From the NCBI RefSeq assembly GCF_009938205.1, contig NZ_AP019654.1:2694540-2758539 (forward strand): a stretch of 64,000 nucleotides of DNA, written 5' to 3'. This document shows, piece after piece, positions 28,772 to 39,459 of this stretch; the first letter of the stretch is position 1, and each line of letters begins with the position of its first letter. A program made the translations under genes and the position numbers. Source of the DNA: Vibrio panuliri (GTDB taxonomy: Bacteria; Pseudomonadota; Gammaproteobacteria; Enterobacterales; Vibrionaceae). The notes under the pieces were generated by a model. That model did no database searches, had not been told where the DNA came from, and worked only from the letters and a program-made list of their open reading frames with translations.

Positions 28772-30031
28772 ATGGATATCCTTGCGAACTATGGCACTGT
28801 CCTGATTATTGTTGCAGCTATTTTTGGTTTTATGATGGCTGTAGGTATTGGTGCTAACGATGTAGCTAACGCTATGGGCACATCTGTTGGCTCCAAAGCG
28901 CTAACGGTTAAACAAGCGATTATTATCGCGATGATTTTTGAATTCGCGGGCGCTTACCTAGCGGGTGGTGAAGTAACCGATACGATCCGTAAAGGTGTTA
29001 TCGAAACTTCTCTATTCGCTTCACAACCAGACGTGCTTGTATACGGCATGATGTCTGCACTTCTTGCTGCAGGTACATGGCTATTGCTCGCTTCATACAT
29101 GGGCTGGCCAGTATCAACGACTCACTCAATCATCGGTGCGATCATCGGTTTTGCGTGTGTATCAGTTGGCACTGAAGCAGTCGATTGGAGCAGTGTTCAA
29201 GGTATCGTAGGTAGCTGGATTATTACTCCAGTTATTTCTGGCTTCTTTGCGTATGTGATTTTCGTTAGTGCACAACGACTGATCTTCGATACAGAGAAAC
29301 CTCTATTTAACGCGAAGCGCTTTGTACCAGTTTACATGTTCATCACGACAATGGTTATCGCACTGGTAACTATTAAGAAAGGTCTAAAACACGTAGGTCT
29401 GCACCTATCAAACACTGAAGCGTGGATGTGGGCAGCAGGTGTTTCTGCGCTAGTGATGGTAGGTGGTTACATCTACATTCAGAAGAAATTTGCTGACCGT
29501 GAAGACGACCATGGCTTCTCTGGTGTAGAAGGCATCTTCAGCGTATTGATGGTTATCACCGCTTGTGCGATGGCATTTGCACACGGCTCAAACGACGTAG
29601 CTAATGCGATTGGTCCACTGTCTGCAGTTGTATCTACAGTTGAACACCTAGGTGAAGTGACAGCGAAGAGCACAATTGCTTGGTGGATTCTTCCACTAGG
29701 TGGTTTCGGTATCGTTGTCGGTCTAGCGACACTAGGTCATAAAGTAATGGCAACCGTTGGTACAGGTATTACTGAACTGACGCCAAGCCGCGGTTTCGCA
29801 GCACAGCTTGCAACAGCATGTACTGTAGTGCTTGCATCAGGTACAGGTCTACCTATCTCTACTACGCAAACATTGGTAGGTGCGGTACTTGGCGTTGGTT
29901 TTGCTCGCGGTATCGCAGCACTAAACCTTGGTGTAGTACGCAACATCGTTGCATCTTGGATTGTGACATTACCAGCAGGCGCGCTGTTGGCTGTTATCTT
30001 CTTCTACGCTATCCAAGCCTCGTTTGCTTAA
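28772..30031 (+). CDS. PiT-family inorganic phosphate transporter
   Basis: A 419-aa membrane protein with about ten helices and the duplicated PiT signature: GIGANDVANAMGTSVGSKALT in the N half and FAHGSNDVANAIGPLSAVV in the C half, each followed by a GWPVSTTHS or GLPISTTQT loop. It takes up phosphate, probably as metal-phosphate with H+ or Na+. ATG 28772 is chosen, with AGG 9 bases upstream; an earlier TTG frame adds 12 weak residues. Paired with the DUF47 gene. Confidence 0.95.
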   Translation: MDILANYGTVLIIVAAIFGFMMAVGIGANDVANAMGTSVGSKALTVKQAIIIAMIFEFAGAYLAGGEVTDTIRKGVIETSLFASQPDVLVYGMMSALLAAGTWLLLASYMGWPVSTTHSIIGAIIGFACVSVGTEAVDWSSVQGIVGSWIITPVISGFFAYVIFVSAQRLIFDTEKPLFNAKRFVPVYMFITTMVIALVTIKKGLKHVGLHLSNTEAWMWAAGVSALVMVGGYIYIQKKFADREDDHGFSGVEGIFSVLMVITACAMAFAHGSNDVANAIGPLSAVVSTVEHLGEVTAKSTIAWWILPLGGFGIVVGLATLGHKVMATVGTGITELTPSRGFAAQLATACTVVLASGTGLPISTTQTLVGAVLGVGFARGIAALNLGVVRNIVASWIVTLPAGALLAVIFFYAIQASFA

Positions 30032-30087
30032 TCAAATATAAGTCAGATCAATGTAAACTGACTGTCATTATTGACTCAAACACGCAG

Positions 30088-30115
30088 AAAGGGAGGCTAA
30101 GCCTCCCTTCTTTGT
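30088..30115 (+). terminator. Terminator of the phosphate transporter unit
   Basis: AAGGGAGGC-TAA-GCCTCCCTT followed by a T-rich tract, 57 bp after the transporter stop. Confidence 0.85.
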
Positions 30116-30199
30116 TGCACCGGAAATAGAAACTTCTTACTATTTGCATCTCGGGGTTTACCCTTCCCTGAAAGCTTGATGACTGTTAAAGGATTTACC

Positions 30200-30811
30200 G
30201 TGAAAAAACTGGTTTTAATGATCTTCGCTTGTATCATTGCAGCGCCTTCTGCAATGGCAAAAGATCGCTACATCTCTGATAATCTCTTCACTTACATGCA
30301 TTCTGGTCCGAGTAATCAGTACCGCATTATTGGTAGTGTTAATGCAGGTGAGAAGGTTTCGCTAGTCGCGAACAACAAAGAAACTGGCTATAGCCAAATT
30401 GTCGATAACCGTGGCCGTAAAGGCTGGATTGCAACTAACTTTGTCACCACTCAAGAGAGCATGACAACGCGTCTTCCTCGTCTCGAGAAAGAGTTAGCGG
30501 AGGTTAAAGCCAAGTTAGCGAATGCCAATGAGCACGCCAATAAGGAAAAAGCGGGCTTGATTGATTCTCTAGAGACACGCAATAGCCAAATCTCTGAGCT
30601 AGAGAAAAGCTACGCAGAGATGAACCAACAACTGACAGCATCACAAACCGAAGTTCGCAATCTACGTGCGAAACTTGATACGCAAAAAGATGACCTACTG
30701 TTGAAGTACTTCACCTACGGTGGTGGTGTTGCTGGCATCGGCCTGTTACTAGGTTTGATCCTACCGCACATTATCCCGCGTAGAAAACGTTCGCCAGCAG
30801 GTTGGGCATAA
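30200..30811 (+). CDS. SH3-domain, coiled-coil membrane protein (YgiM/TIGR04211-like)
   Basis: A 203-aa protein with the order of E. coli YgiM. It has a signal peptide (KKLVLMIFACIIAAPSAMA), a bacterial SH3 domain (~20-90, with YMHSGPSNQYRIIGSVNAGEKV and RGRKGWIATNFV) and a Leu/Glu-rich coiled coil (~95-165). A C-terminal membrane helix (GGGVAGIGLLLGLILPHIIP) and an RRKR anchor complete it. I place the start at GTG 30200: AAAGGA lies 7 bases upstream and the signal peptide begins there; ATG 30179 has no ribosome-binding site. In E. coli it is next to cca; here gspAB lies between. Cellular role unknown; probably a cell-wall-binding envelope protein. Confidence 0.87.
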   Translation: MKKLVLMIFACIIAAPSAMAKDRYISDNLFTYMHSGPSNQYRIIGSVNAGEKVSLVANNKETGYSQIVDNRGRKGWIATNFVTTQESMTTRLPRLEKELAEVKAKLANANEHANKEKAGLIDSLETRNSQISELEKSYAEMNQQLTASQTEVRNLRAKLDTQKDDLLLKYFTYGGGVAGIGLLLGLILPHIIPRRKRSPAGWA

Positions 30812-30820
30812 TTTAGATAG

Positions 30821-30852
30821 AAAGAAGGTCACCCTCGGTGACCTTCTTTTTA
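30821..30852. terminator. Bidirectional terminator, YgiM-like gene / gspB
   Basis: Perfect 13-bp arms AAAGAAGGTCACC / GGTGACCTTCTTT with a CTC loop and a T run; 9 bp past the YgiM-like stop and 12 bp past the gspB stop on the other strand. Confidence 0.93.
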
Positions 30853-30864
30853 TTTCAGCAGATA

Positions 30865-31635
30865 CTATCCTTGCCAATCATACAGTGCCGGAATCTCTAT
30901 ACGCTGGTTGTCGAACTCCACAACACATGCTTGCGCTTCAATCGCAATCAACTGCACACCATCAGTTAACCACTCACCTTCCTGATGCTCTACACCATTC
31001 ACTTTTACCCAACGCTTGTTGGGGTCGGATGAATAAACATGGGTTTGGAAGTTCAGAGCTGGCAATTTACCGGCCCACTGCGCCACTTCAGAATTGAGAG
31101 GCGAACTTTGCACTGTTTCACTCTCTTGCTCGATAGGCGAGTCAGATTGAATTGCCGCTTGAAGCCTTTGTGCAATATCAGGTGACAAGGAAGATAAGTC
31201 GATCCCTTCGAGCAAATCATCTGATTGCTCCGGCAACTCTTTTGCGGATGCCACTGTCGTAGAGGTGCTCTTTGATGAACTTTCTGGCTGAGTATCCTCC
31301 ACAGAGTGCACTTGCTGGGGTAACTCAAATACTCTTCGCTGAGTATCAAGCAAAACGCCGACATCGGGGTAATCAAGAAGCAACGTCGGTGCAGAGACCT
31401 CTACCACTTCGACTCCTCCAGTATTGCTCGCAAGCCAGTTGTCACGCGCCTCAGAATAACGCATTGCTACCGAGGCCACCGTTGCCAACGCTGAAGGTAC
31501 TAAAACAAGTGCTAGGCATACAGGCAGCGCTCTCGTCGGCTTTTGCGTCTGATTAGGTGCAACTTGCAAGTTATTGGGATTATGTTGTTGATAGCCCTGT
31601 TGAGACTCTTGCAGGGACTGTAATAGATTTGCCAT
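30865..31635 (-). CDS. gspB: GspB, type II secretion secretin-assembly protein
   Basis: A 256-aa protein with a short Gln/Asn-rich cytoplasmic N part, one membrane helix (~38-58) and a long Ser/Glu-rich periplasmic linker. The C-terminal GspB/PulB domain (~185-256) has RWVKVNGVEHQEGEWLTDGVQLIAIEAQACVVEFDNQRIEIPALYDW. With GspA it helps insert the GspD secretin through peptidoglycan; the main gsp operon is elsewhere. Its ATG overlaps the gspA stop by one base (TAATG), so the two are translationally coupled. Confidence 0.92.
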   Translation of the reverse strand: MANLLQSLQESQQGYQQHNPNNLQVAPNQTQKPTRALPVCLALVLVPSALATVASVAMRYSEARDNWLASNTGGVEVVEVSAPTLLLDYPDVGVLLDTQRRVFELPQQVHSVEDTQPESSSKSTSTTVASAKELPEQSDDLLEGIDLSSLSPDIAQRLQAAIQSDSPIEQESETVQSSPLNSEVAQWAGKLPALNFQTHVYSSDPNKRWVKVNGVEHQEGEWLTDGVQLIAIEAQACVVEFDNQRIEIPALYDWQG

Positions 31636-33257
31636 TAAATGCCCTCCAAAACTGAAAGGTGTGGCGCACTATCACTTTGTGCGAGTAACTCCAAGCGTTG
31701 CAAGGTTCTTTGCCCCGCAATGCCATCAATACTCAAGCCTTGCCAGCGCTGGAATAAACTCACCTTCTGCTTGAGACTATCACCATACATATCGTTGTGT
31801 TCCAACGGCAATTCAAGCACCTTAGACAAAGCAGAATCAAGACTGGCAATCTGTCCACCCACCATGCCTGGCTTTAGAGTATTGGGCCACAAACGCTGCC
31901 AGATAAGATGGTATTCGCCATGCCAAATTTGCTCTAACCAGCGCCGTTCAAACTCAACTCGTTGGCTATCAATAAGTAATTGAACACGCTCTGGAGTGGC
32001 ACGATACAGTACCGCATAACGAGTCTTATTTTGGTAAGTTAACGTCAATACCACCGGTAAGTTTTGCTCCAGTAACTGATTAAAGTCCCCACTTCGACGC
32101 TCGCAGCTAAATTGCGCTTCATCACTCTCTAGGCACATTTTATCGACCACCGAAGCTCGATAACCCCACGCATAGTAAAGTTCCGTTAATCCCTTAGCTA
32201 AAGACGACGGAGAGCTGAGTAACTGCCCAACTTCTACCGGAAAAATCTCTCGCTGCTCAACAATATTCGCTTTCGGTGGAAACTGGCTTTCTAGCTGGGC
32301 TTGAATATGAGAATCAAACAAAGCCGATGAATAGTGCCAACTCAACCCAGCGAGTAGCACCCCCAACGTTGCGGAAACTAGGTAGCGCCCTTTGTTCGAT
32401 CTCTTTGGAACAACAATGCCTCTCGCCTTGGCAAAAGCAGGTTGGAAGCTCATCACTTCATCACAAGCATGGGTTACTGTGTTAACTGAAGGTTGCGCCT
32501 CTCCTAACTGATAAGCACGCTTTAACGCCGCATCACATACCAAGTTGATCAAGCGCGGAATTCCCTGTGTCGCCTCTGCAATCAACTTGAGTGACTTGTT
32601 CGAGAATAACTCGCTATTTCCGCCCGCGAGTTGCAAACGAAATTGGATGTATTTCGCCGTCTCGCTGCTGTCTAATGGCAATAGGTGATAACGCCCTGTA
32701 ATACGTTGCGCTAACTGACGTAGCTGCGGCATTTGAAGTTTTTGCTGAAGCTCAGGCTGACCAATCAACAAGACCTTGAGCAATTTTCTTTGCTCAGTCT
32801 CCAGATTAGTCAACAAACGCAACTGCTCTAACACTTCCGCAGAGAGGTGTTGTGCTTCATCAATGATCACCAGAGTTTGCTTGCCGCTACGGTAGCTCTC
32901 TAGCAGAAACTGTTTGATAGTATCGGTGAGTAGTTTTATTGATGCACTTTCTGGGTATGGCAAACTAAACTCATCACAGATAGCTTGCAACAACTCAAGA
33001 CTTGAGAAGGTCGGATTTAATATCGAACCGATTTGCGTCGAGTTATCTAAAGCTTGAACCATCGCTTTTGATACAGTGGTTTTACCTGTGCCCACCTCTC
33101 CGGTAAGCATGGCGAAACCACCACCATCTCCGAGACCCGCTTGTAGATGATAGATAGCTTCTTTATGACGCTGACTTAAATAGAGGAATCGTGAGTTAGG
33201 TACGATAGAAAATGGTAACTCAACAAAGCCAAAATGGTGGTTATACATATCACTCAT
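31635..33257 (-). CDS. gspA: GspA, type II secretion accessory ATPase
   Basis: A 540-aa AAA-type ATPase of the ExeA/GspA family. It has MYNHHFGFVELPFSIVPNSRFLYLS at the start, Walker A GEVGTGKTT (~residues 54-62), Walker B TLVIIDEAQ (~128-136) and a membrane helix near 300. The periplasmic C-terminal region ends with a peptidoglycan-binding repeat (QKVSLFQRWQGLSIDGIAGQRTLQRL). GspA couples ATP use to peptidoglycan binding for secretin assembly. The start at 33257 (MSDMYNHH) is preferred; an open frame to 33308 overlaps the cca leader. Divergent from cca. Confidence 0.93.
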   Translation of the reverse strand: MSDMYNHHFGFVELPFSIVPNSRFLYLSQRHKEAIYHLQAGLGDGGGFAMLTGEVGTGKTTVSKAMVQALDNSTQIGSILNPTFSSLELLQAICDEFSLPYPESASIKLLTDTIKQFLLESYRSGKQTLVIIDEAQHLSAEVLEQLRLLTNLETEQRKLLKVLLIGQPELQQKLQMPQLRQLAQRITGRYHLLPLDSSETAKYIQFRLQLAGGNSELFSNKSLKLIAEATQGIPRLINLVCDAALKRAYQLGEAQPSVNTVTHACDEVMSFQPAFAKARGIVVPKRSNKGRYLVSATLGVLLAGLSWHYSSALFDSHIQAQLESQFPPKANIVEQREIFPVEVGQLLSSPSSLAKGLTELYYAWGYRASVVDKMCLESDEAQFSCERRSGDFNQLLEQNLPVVLTLTYQNKTRYAVLYRATPERVQLLIDSQRVEFERRWLEQIWHGEYHLIWQRLWPNTLKPGMVGGQIASLDSALSKVLELPLEHNDMYGDSLKQKVSLFQRWQGLSIDGIAGQRTLQRLELLAQSDSAPHLSVLEGI

Positions 33258-33287
33258 CGCTGGGATTTTATTGGTAACGAAAGTACC

Positions 33288-33309
33288 ATTGCCTACAGCA
33301 ATAGGCAAT
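33288..33309. promoter_or_regulatory. Perfect inverted repeat in the gspA-cca divergent gap
   Basis: Arms ATTGCCTA (33288-33295) and TAGGCAAT (33302-33309) with a 6-nt loop. It lies between the two divergent starts and swallows the ATG at 33308 that would give a longer Cca. It could be an operator or a 5' UTR hairpin; no known factor site was recognised. Confidence 0.6.
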
Positions 33310-33331
33310 GACGACTAAGAGTGAGAATAAC

Positions 33332-34543
33332 GTGCAAAGATATCTTGTTGGTGGAGCAGTCCGCGATCATCTGCTTAACCTACCCGTCTATGATAAAGAC
33401 TGGGTCGTTGTTGGCTCAACCCCAGAAGAAATGCAGGCACAAGGCTACACTGCGGTAGGAAAAGATTTCCCTGTGTTTCTGCATCCTAAAAGTAAACAAG
33501 AGCACGCGCTTGCACGTACAGAACGCAAAACAGGCGCGGGTTACACAGGCTTTCAATGTCATTTTGCACCAGATGTCACATTGGAAGAAGATCTTATGCG
33601 CCGCGACCTCACCATCAACGCAATGGCGCAAGATGAGCAAGGCAATATCATTGACCCTTACCATGGTCAGCAAGACCTAAAAAATCGCATTCTAAGACAT
33701 GTCTCTGCGGCATTTGTAGAAGACCCACTCCGAGTACTCCGCGTAGCACGTTTTGCTGCGAAACTCGCTCATTTAGGCTTTACGATAGCACCTGAAACTC
33801 TGACGCTGATGACCCAGATCGTCGAGGATGGCGAACTTGAACACCTCACTGCTGAGCGCGTGTGGCAAGAGTGGCATAAATCTCTTTCCACACAAGAGCC
33901 GCAAGTGTTTCTTTCTGTATTGCGCCAATGTGGTGCACTCAACGTGGTCTTACCGGAAATTGACCGTCTATTTGGCGTGCCGCAACCTGAAAAGTGGCAC
34001 CCAGAGATCGATACTGGTGTTCATACCTTAATGGCCGCCAAGCAAGCCTCACTTATCTCCGACTCCTGCACGGTAAGGTTTGCTGCTCAAGTGCATGATT
34101 TAGGTAAAGGAGTTACGCCACAAAGCGAATGGCCAAGCCATAAAATGCACTGCCATACTGGTGTGAAAATCATCAAGTCGCTATGTCAGCGAGTAAGGGT
34201 GCCAAATGAGTATCGCGACCTCGCTTTGATGGTGTGTGAGCAGCACTCTAATATCCATAGAGCGGCAGAACTTAAACCCGCAACCAAGCTCAAGATCCTC
34301 AACAAATTCGATGTGTGGCGCAAACCAGAGCGCCTCAATGATATCTTGCTTTGCTGCATGGCCGATCATCAAGGTCGCAAAGGTCTTGAACATATCGATT
34401 ATCCACAAAAGGCCATTTTCGAAGCCGCTTTTCAAGCTGCCTTAAGCGTGCAAGTAAAAGATATCATCGCCGATGGTTTTAAAGGCGCTGCTATTCGTGA
34501 AGAGATGGAGAAACGCAGGGTGGAGGCGATAGCGGCTGTATAG
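33332..34543 (+). CDS. cca: CCA tRNA nucleotidyltransferase
   Basis: A 403-aa class II CCA-adding enzyme (E. coli 412 aa). Motifs: [12 protein letters not shown] with the nucleotidyl loop, then [20 protein letters not shown], then [21 protein letters not shown]. An HD domain (VHDLGKG ~residues 253-259) provides the phosphatase/phosphodiesterase activity of the enterobacterial type. I choose GTG 33332 as start because the family begins directly with [11 protein letters not shown] and GAGTGAG precedes it. The ATG at 33308 would add eight polar residues and sits inside an inverted repeat. Confidence 0.95.
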   Translation: MQRYLVGGAVRDHLLNLPVYDKDWVVVGSTPEEMQAQGYTAVGKDFPVFLHPKSKQEHALARTERKTGAGYTGFQCHFAPDVTLEEDLMRRDLTINAMAQDEQGNIIDPYHGQQDLKNRILRHVSAAFVEDPLRVLRVARFAAKLAHLGFTIAPETLTLMTQIVEDGELEHLTAERVWQEWHKSLSTQEPQVFLSVLRQCGALNVVLPEIDRLFGVPQPEKWHPEIDTGVHTLMAAKQASLISDSCTVRFAAQVHDLGKGVTPQSEWPSHKMHCHTGVKIIKSLCQRVRVPNEYRDLALMVCEQHSNIHRAAELKPATKLKILNKFDVWRKPERLNDILLCCMADHQGRKGLEHIDYPQKAIFEAAFQAALSVQVKDIIADGFKGAAIREEMEKRRVEAIAAV

Positions 34544-34555
34544 CGATGCGAGGAC

Positions 34556-34658
34556 CTGTCATCCTCAAGAGCGAGGTACGAGCGAGTTGGGGAGCTATCT
34601 TAAACTCGACCAAAAACGAGATTCCCTACTCGTGCTAACGCACTCTATGGAATGACAA
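34556..34658. repeat. Dispersed intergenic repeat, copy A
   Basis: A ~100-bp non-coding segment just after cca, bounded by GTCAT (34558) and ATGAC (34652). It contains CGAGATTCCCTA (34617-34628), and GGAATGACAA (34649-34658) closes it. The same two words, 20-22 bp apart, recur at 39085-39128 (copy B). The bounding words form a loose inverted repeat. Similar elements are, from memory, common between Vibrio genes. Confidence 0.6.
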
Positions 34659-34689
34659 ACTTAAGGCAAGCAAAGCCTACAACCACCTC

Positions 34690-34720
34690 CGTGAGCGAAG
34701 CATTCTCTACTCTCGATTCT
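34690..34720. repeat. Short repeat related to the 8.3-kb cluster
   Basis: GTGAGCGAAGCATTCTCTAC (34691-34710) continues into TCTCGATTCTC. Its CATTCTCTACTCTCG is the reverse complement of the CGAGAGTAGAGAATG-type word at 8277-8292. Non-coding; part of the same 392-bp gap between cca and eno. Confidence 0.5.
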
Positions 34721-34734
34721 CACTTCTTCTGCAC

Positions 34735-34868
34735 AAAAAAAGGCCCCACCGAAGTGGAGCCTTTCTAAAAAGCTATTTAGCTAAGCTTATAATTAAGCTT
34801 GACCTTTAACTTCTTTAAGACCGCTTCTTTGAAATATGGGGGAGCGCGCTCACCGTGAGCTTTCCTCC
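34735..34868 (-). pseudogene. Decayed duplicate of the eno 3' end and terminator
   Basis: The stretch TTGACCTTTAACTTC at 34799-34813, continuing to 34823, is identical over 25 bases to 34939-34963, the last codons of eno. Flanking words also match: GAGCGCGCTCACC, the GAGCTTCCTC-like end, and a GCCCCACCGA(A/G)GTGGAGC terminator stem on the other side. The offset is ~138-140 bp. The copy holds an ~11-bp insertion and disrupting changes, so it is a relic, but its terminator (T run on the minus strand) still looks functional. Confidence 0.85.
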
Positions 34869-34871
34869 AAA

Positions 34872-34903
34872 TACAAAAACGCCCCACCGAGGTGGAGCGT
34901 TTC
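34872..34903 (-). terminator. Primary terminator of eno
   Basis: Minus-strand AAACGCTCCACC-TC-GGTGGGGCGTTT with a T5 run, ~33 bp past the eno stop. A second, diverged copy lies at 34735-34763. Confidence 0.88.
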
Positions 34904-34935
34904 AAAGCGTTAAGCTAATAACTTAGAAATCTAAA

Positions 34936-38049
<3,114 letters not shown>

Positions 38050-38154
38050 CTATCACACCACGATTAATTATTTTTTGCTTCAAATCAAACTGAATGATTC
38101 AGATTAATTAAACTTGTAAATAGGATGAGTCAAATTTATCCCAAATACACCTAA

Positions 38155-38961
38155 TTACATCATAATACTGCGTTCATCTTGTTTAACTTGTTGCCAAAAT
38201 TGCTCCAATTCATCCAAAGTGCAGTCAGCTAAAACCCTGCCTGCTTGAGAAACTTTTTGCTCAACAGCAGCAAAACGGCGCGCAAATTTTAGATTTGCTT
38301 TAGCTAGCGCCACTTCGGGGTTAGCTTCTAAATGGCGAGCAAGATTGACGACCGCGAACATTAAATCGCCGAGTTCCAGCTCAATGTTCTCTTGTTTGCA
38401 ATCGGCCAGCATCGATTCTTCAAGTACTTCATCAAGTTCTTCACGTACTTTTTCGACCACCGGACCGATGGAATCCCAATCAAATCCATAGCGCGCACAT
38501 TTTTTCTGCATTTTTGTGGCACGTAATAATGCAGGTAGAGAATTTGGTATTGAGTCTAGAATACTTTGCTCAGTTTTGCCTGCTTGCGCTTTCTCTTTTG
38601 CTTTTTCGGCTTCCCAGTTGGCATTGATAGCTTCATCAGATTCAAACTCAACCTGAGAGAAAACATGTGGGTGACGACGAGTGAGCTTTTCATTGACCGT
38701 TTCCACCACATCAGAAAATTCGAATAGCCCTTGCTCTTTGGCAAGTTGGCTGTAAAAAATCACCTGAAACAGCAAATCACCCAGTTCCTCTTTTAAGTTC
38801 GGCCAATCTTGATTGTGAATCGCATCCACCACTTCATAAGTCTCTTCAAGAGTATGGGGAACAATTGTGTCAAAGGTCTGTTTGCGATCCCAAGGGCAGC
38901 CTTTTTGCGGATCACGCAGAGTGGCCATAATCTGTTCTAACTGTTCAATTGGATGACTCAT
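38155..38961 (-). CDS. mazG: Nucleoside triphosphate pyrophosphohydrolase MazG
   Basis: A 268-aa protein (E. coli 263) with two tandem MazG domains. Each has an EExxE-type Mg2+ site: LKEELGDLLFQVIFYSQLAKEQ near 62-83 and ELELGDLMFAVVNLARHL near 195. It hydrolyses dNTPs/NTPs to monophosphates and, in E. coli, lowers ppGpp. The start is set at 38961 (SHPIEQLEQIMATLRDP), preceded by GGAGAAAGGTA; the frame extends nine codons further but without support. relA lies upstream on the same strand, separated by ~500 bp of repeats and a terminator, so the two are probably not one simple operon. Confidence 0.96.
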   Translation of the reverse strand: MSHPIEQLEQIMATLRDPQKGCPWDRKQTFDTIVPHTLEETYEVVDAIHNQDWPNLKEELGDLLFQVIFYSQLAKEQGLFEFSDVVETVNEKLTRRHPHVFSQVEFESDEAINANWEAEKAKEKAQAGKTEQSILDSIPNSLPALLRATKMQKKCARYGFDWDSIGPVVEKVREELDEVLEESMLADCKQENIELELGDLMFAVVNLARHLEANPEVALAKANLKFARRFAAVEQKVSQAGRVLADCTLDELEQFWQQVKQDERSIMM

Positions 38962-39004
38962 TACCTTTCTCCTCTGCCCACCTCTCATGGCAAGCAGCTA
39001 ATAA

Positions 39005-39037
39005 ACAAAAAGGTGAGCAGCACAAACCACTCACCTT
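39005..39037 (-). terminator. Terminator after relA
   Basis: Minus-strand AAGGTGAG / CTCACCTT arms with a 12-nt loop and TTTTGTTT afterwards. It lies ~420 bp past the relA stop, beyond the hairpin repeats. Confidence 0.7.
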
Positions 39038-39062
39038 GAAATTTTTGTCTCACGCCGAGTTT

Positions 39063-39128
39063 GGAGTGACATTCTTGTTAAAAGCGAGATTCCCTATCAC
39101 GTTCGTTCCTCACTGTAGGGAATGACAA
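39063..39128. repeat. Dispersed intergenic repeat, copy B
   Basis: Contains CGAGATTCCCTA (39085-39096) and GGAATGACAA (39119-39128), matching copy A at 34556-34658; TTCCCTA / TAGGGAA form an inverted pair in this copy. Non-coding. Confidence 0.6.
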
Positions 39129-39188
39129 TATTTGGGCTCTCGCGTTTACCATCTAGCTCCTCACTCGTCCTTGAACTTTTCTAAGTAG

Positions 39189-39281
39189 TTGGCTGTTGGC
39201 TCTAGGCGGCGAGTTGATGTCGACTCCTGTCCACTATGTGATGGAGCGAAATCAACGAAGACAACAACGAGATACAGCCAA
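39189..39281. repeat. Long hairpin element near relA, copy 1
   Basis: Nested inverted arms: TTGGCTGT (39189-39196) / ACAGCCAA (39274-39281), GTTGAT (39213) / ATCAAC (39251) and CTCC (39224) / GGAG (39243). The loop region contains ACTATGTGATGGAG, identical to copy 2. No ORF of note. Part of a 471-bp gap between relA and mazG that is otherwise repeat and terminator. Confidence 0.7.
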
Positions 39282-39345
39282 ATAACCTAAACGCTTTTGC
39301 TAAGCAGTGGCTGTTAGCTCGCACAGTACAACGTTTCGCTATAGA

Positions 39346-39446
39346 TTTGGCGTCGTAGCTAGGCAGCCAGTAAAAATATGCTCCTGAACATAGACTACTA
39401 TGTGATGGAGATATTTTTATGCAGCTAACACCGCTACGACGTCAAA
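39346..39446. repeat. Long hairpin element near relA, copy 2
   Basis: Outer arms of 14 bp with one mismatch, TTTGGCGTCGTAGC (39346-39359) / GCTACGACGTCAAA (39433-39446). Inner arms are AAAAATAT-g-CTCC (39372-39384) / GGAG-ATATTTTT (39407-39418), enclosing ACTACTATGTGAT. The inner CTCC...ACTATGTGATGGAG core is shared with copy 1; the outer arms differ in sequence but keep the same fold. It begins 14 bp past the relA stop. Confidence 0.8.
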
Positions 39447-39459
39447 GATGACGCGAAAA

